Assembly: GCA_963691655.1 (NCBI GenBank)
Contig: OY829326.1
Coordinates: forward strand, 139,952,998 to 140,016,997
DNA length: 64,000 nt
Reading direction: 5' to 3'
Source: Toxonevra muliebris
Lineage: Eukaryota; Arthropoda; Insecta; Diptera; Pallopteridae
Made by a program: the position numbers and the translations under genes. The notes beneath the pieces are model-generated. The model saw nothing but the letters and a program-made list of their open reading frames with translations. It searched no databases and was not told the origin of the DNA. This document shows positions 60,776 to 64,000 of this stretch, piece after piece (the stretch's first letter is position 1; every line of letters starts with the position of its first letter).

Positions 60776-61624
60776 CTTCTTAAAATAATATCCTTTATTT
60801 TTTTTATTTTGCTTAATTGTCCAAGCACTTGCTAAACTCTGATTTATAAGTGAATAATGGATGCTTTCAGACAAATACTTAATAAAAATCATTACTTTTG
60901 CAGAATACCTAATTAAATAATTTCAAATTGAAGTCATCATTTCAATTTACTTTGTGCGAGAATTCTCGACTGATTTATTTATTTATTTTTATTTTTTTTT
61001 TGTTTCATTTTTATACACACAATTAATTAAATTGCACTTGTTCGTTTATTATAACGTCTTTTTTTTTCGTTGTTGCTGTTGTAAATTTATTAGTTAATTT
61101 GGCATGTATTTGTTATGTTTTTGTTTGTATATAACGCATATGTCCGTGTTTATATGAGTGTATGTGTGTTTGCTTTTTCCGGCAAATTTGCGCGTTGATT
61201 TGTACACTTGCATAATTGTTCACAATTTTCGATGCCACATATTTATTATACATACTTACATACATATATACAAACCAATACAATGTCTGCATTCATGTAT
61301 AACTAAAAATAATGAAAAAAAAAACAAAACGGCGGCAATACTGTCGCGCGCCATTTTGGTCGCCATCATTTACAGTCAATTGACATTTTGCTGCATATAT
61401 ATTGTGTTTATATATGTGTGTGTGTGTGTATATTTGAAACAAAATGCTTTCGGCATGCATTATAAAGTATATTTTGATACTTATATATGGTATGTTTATT
61501 TTATTTCAACACGTTTTTATCTTAACCCGTTTAAGGCTATAGTATTTTTATGTAACTTTATATAATACAACTCCAAATTCAAAGTCTGTGGTTAGGGGCT
61601 AAGTGATTCTCACTTCGTATTTCT

Positions 61625-61700
61625 GCCCAAATAGCTCAGTTAGTACGTTTTAATAACGGTATTAAGTTATCCTATATCACGAACCAATTCCTTGACAAGT
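61625..61700 (+). other. tRNA-like box A in the leader of the LINE
   Basis: GCCCAAATAGCTCAGTTAGTA resembles the first 21 bases of many tRNAs (box A TAGCTCAGTTGGTA type). No convincing box B or cloverleaf follows, so this is not called a tRNA gene. Could be a decayed tRNA-derived sequence or chance. Confidence 0.25.
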
Positions 61701-62005
61701 GTGTTATAGGATACAGTGATCAGTATGCGAATATAGGAGCTTGTGCTTAGCTTCACTAGCCTCTACTAAGTCAAGACTGTTAATGCGTGGTGAAGAGCCA
61801 CATCCTGCTCGAGGTAACCCGCTTTAACGGAACATTGCGGATCTACACTTGAATCATCGAAAACTGGTTCCTCTTCAACTGTGGCTCCCTTGAAGAGTAT
61901 CAAATAGGGTCAAACAAATGTTAAAGAGGAGTATAAACCAGACTTTTTCTGCACGGGGCAACTACACTGGTAGTAATTCCCCCGCCAGCGGCTCGAGCAA
62001 TAGAT

Positions 62006-62800
62006 TTGCAGGCTCGAAACCTATTGGAGACAAATATGACCGAAGTAGAAAATCAGGGTCCCGGAGAAAGGAAACTGCTGGTTGAGAATACGCCCTTTTT
62101 GGGGGGTGTGCACTCGCCCGGCTCTATCAGCAAATCGCTGGAAAACCTGCTGCTGTGGGATGATGATGCAGGAACAGAAGAATCAAAAAAGTCTCTGGAG
62201 GTGCAGAAAACCTCTGTAAAACCTGTCGCTGGATTCGAGGAAACTGGGACGGCTCATTACTGCAGCAGAACTCCGACACAGCTTCCAAACTTGAAAGGTA
62301 CCATCTTGTCGGCGGACTTTGGAGATGCACCTGGTTTGGGTGTCAGACTGGTGAAATCAAATACGGTACGTGAGGTGCATGTAACCCATGTAAATCCTGG
62401 TATCGTGTTTGAGCAAACCAGGACGGCTCCTTTCTAGGCACCGCTTATGGCTTCTATTGATCTGATGGTTAATCCCAGCGCGAGCTCGAAAAGTACCATC
62501 GAGCCAATGGATACAGAAGCAGTGCCCGGTTCAGGGGTTGGTCTGTTCAAAAGGCAGATAAAAAGGATAAGATAGAAACGAGTGAAGGCTTACGAAGATG
62601 CGGGAGATGCAGCTATAGTTCGGGATGAAGCAGTGGAAGAAACTCCAGTGGTAGCCATTATGAAATCCCAAACCAAGACTCCGGAAAATGCAACTCCGAA
62701 AGTTGCCATTACGTCTCTGGTCTCTTCAACCTTTGTTACAGAAGCTGGCAGAGAAACAGATGTGATGATGACCCGTCTTATCCAGCTACCTTAACAAGAG
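62006..62800 (+). pseudogene. LINE ORF1 N-terminal region, low-complexity, interrupted
   Basis: Frames 62006-62437 (143 codons; NMTEVENQGPGERKLL..., GSISKSLENLLLWDDD) and 62582-62794 (DAGDAAIVRDEAVEETPVV...) are rich in Glu, Thr, Pro and Ser and lie in register with the ORF1 domain downstream. Typical of the disordered N-terminal half of retrotransposon ORF1 proteins. Stops separate the pieces. Assignment depends on position. Confidence 0.5.
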
Positions 62801-63089
62801 AAGCAACGGTGTCTGCTCCAGCTAAAATGAGCAAGGTAAAAAGGAGGAAGGCTGAAAAGCAAGAATCCTAAGTAGTCAGCTTCATACAGTCGGGCGCTGT
62901 TACAGGGCGAGGGACCTCAGGCAATCGCTCAATTGGATTCACTGGTGGGTTTACGCTCATTGGTGAGTCTAACGTGGTGACTGCAGTGGCCACAAAGAAT
63001 GTAGTTGCGGTAGCGGCGGGAGAAGCTAACGATAGCGGTCGGTCTAAAGGATCTAAGGGCAGACATTAATTTGCCCGCGAAATGCGTTT

Positions 63090-63600
63090 ATGAGTAGTGC
63101 ACCGGATACGACGCCCGGAAATCTACTGGCTTCCGCGAGCGTGCAGACGGTTGAAATTCATTGTGACGGTGGACAAGATCTACTGTCTCAACAACAGATC
63201 GACTTTGTCGACAGACAAGTCTGGGAGGCCATAAGAACCTCGAAAGAAACCTCTAGTTTTGAGCGGATGAGGGCGGATCACGGCATCTTGCAGGTGCAGT
63301 GCTTCAACTCTTATTTGCTCGACTGGCTAACTAAAACAGTGGCTGCAATGCAAGTCTTTGAAGGCTGTAAATTTATCATTAGACAAACTAACAAAATTAT
63401 AAAACTGACGCGGATGAGCATGGAAGGAAGGAACCAAGGAAGCCTCACGCCATAATCACCCGATTTCGTACCCAGAACGCTTGGCTTGATACGACGCACT
63501 GGAGAACGTATCAATATACTAAGGCGTGATCGGATCCAAGACTTGGAAACACTTCCCGTTTCGTTGTTGGTGTCGACCCAGAGTCGTTAAAGTTCATTCA
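63090..63600 (+). pseudogene. LINE ORF1 (gag-like) core domain
   Basis: Frame 63090-63455 (121 codons) contains QQQIDFVDRQVWEAIRTS, FERMRADHGILQVQCFNSYL and LDWLTKTVAAM, FEGCKFIIRQTN. The text resembles the DUF4780-type domain found in ORF1-like proteins of insect non-LTR elements. After a frame change the strand continues ITRFRTQNAWLDTTHWRTYQ (about 63450-63510) and VVGVDPESLKFIQSRYGMRI (about 63560-63625), the usual continuation of that domain. Two frameshifts and stops break it. Role in an intact element: RNA binding. Family assignment from memory of domain wording, not from a search. Confidence 0.6.
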
Positions 63601-63720
63601 ATCTAGGTATGGCATGCGCATTTATCTGAATTAGGAAAACGTACTCGTTACGCTACTGTATTCAGATGAAGTCAAGGTGAAATAGGTAATGATGACCAAC
63701 TCTATGTCGATAGAACTTGG

Positions 63721-64000
63721 TCGAATTTCTTAGATTAAATATTTCTTTCAAATGTAATAAGGGCTCATATATATTTTTTAAATAACAAACAACAGACCAT
63801 TGTGTTGATTTGCAAAAAAAGATATGATAATGGGAGGAGAAAAGAAGGGAGAAATATCGGTAAACGTTTGCCTAAAATTTGAAAAGGTTGAAACTATCAC
63901 GAAAAATATTGGCAGGGAGGTCGCGAGCGGTACGACAGTCCACGTGGAATGCTTAAGTTCCATTTGCGATTAATGTAGTTTTGGGAGAACTCAGGAACTA
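63721..64000. other. Sequence at the window edge, unassigned
   Basis: AT-rich at first, then a mixed-composition stretch (63.82-63.99 kb). No recognised family. The window ends here. Confidence 0.4.

Larger units (their letters stand above)
61570..63720 (+). mobile_element. 5' part of a non-LTR retrotransposon, ORF1 region, broken
   Basis: Distinctly less AT-rich than its surroundings from about 61570 to 63720. It holds a long leader, then frames that look like an ORF1 (gag-like) protein. No reverse transcriptase is reached before the sequence becomes AT-rich again at about 63720, so the copy is truncated or rearranged at the 3' side. The exact ends are not defined. Confidence 0.6.
45441..64000 (-). 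other. bi: Upstream giant intron of bi (partial)
   Basis: Everything right of the acceptor at 45441-45443 is inferred to be the preceding intron, because the start of the T-box (the block with DLW and GTEMVITKSGR) was not found. It contains trinucleotide-rich stretches (45.5-46.9 and 48.2-48.7 kb), long arrays of a short degenerate repeat, and transposon remnants. Confidence 0.65.

Noticed and set aside
61158..61565. 135-codon plus-strand frame
   Set aside because: Composed of Tyr-, Ile-, Cys- and Val-rich text from GTGTATAT-type repeats. No motif and no splice context.

Overview
This is an AT-rich, intron-dominated window from an insect nuclear genome, most likely a higher fly. The clearest host signal is two exons on the minus strand, at 45327-45440 and 41453-41606. 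Together they encode 89 residues of a T-box DNA-binding domain. The wording matches the Tbx2-subfamily protein Optomotor-blind (bifid, bi). The exon phases agree (2 then 0) and all four splice sites have good consensus. The other T-box exons, the amino terminus and the carboxyl tail were not found here. The window is therefore read as an internal slice of a very large minus-strand gene: more than 18 kb of upstream intron (45441-64000), a 3.7 kb intron (41607-45326) and more than 41 kb of downstream intron (1-41452). A tephritid-like fruit fly is a reasonable guess from the gene and transposon content, but the species is not established.

The rest is mostly decayed mobile DNA. From left to right: a broken Tc1-like transposon (1339-3159) carrying a 515 bp insertion with its own inverted ends; a PHD-finger-like scrap near 5.2 kb; a pogo-like short element with five copies of one binding-site-like motif (6034-6902); a broken non-LTR retrotransposon on the minus strand (9471-11420); a hAT-family fragment (13970-14884); one copy of a 1 kb unclassified repeat (15295-16215); a scrap of the same non-LTR family (16911-17002); a Jockey-like reverse transcriptase fragment (19780-20520); a TA-flanked MITE (20967-21165); a 2.4 kb island of three different degenerate tandem repeats (23590-26030); a 3.2 kb inverted-repeat element (27576-30813) that itself contains a hAT copy and a MITE; a further hAT copy with 8 bp target duplications (33512-34429); a diverged hAT scrap (37936-38160); and the second copy of the 1 kb repeat (38232-39290).

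The short intron between the T-box exons contains a broken mariner-type (ITmD37-like) transposase. The upstream intron holds long arrays of a short TTTGGTCTGAAT-like repeat (47160-48010 and 54430-56110), a LINE RNase H scrap near 51 kb, a foldback structure at 51890-52480, a Tc1/mariner-like remnant near 60 kb, and the 5' part of a non-LTR element with an ORF1-type protein (61570-63720).

Apart from the two exons nothing looks like a functional host gene. The transposon frames are interrupted by stops and frameshifts. The long gaps between elements are simple AT-rich intron with microsatellites. Regulatory elements of a developmental gene may lie there, but they cannot be recognised without cross-species alignment.
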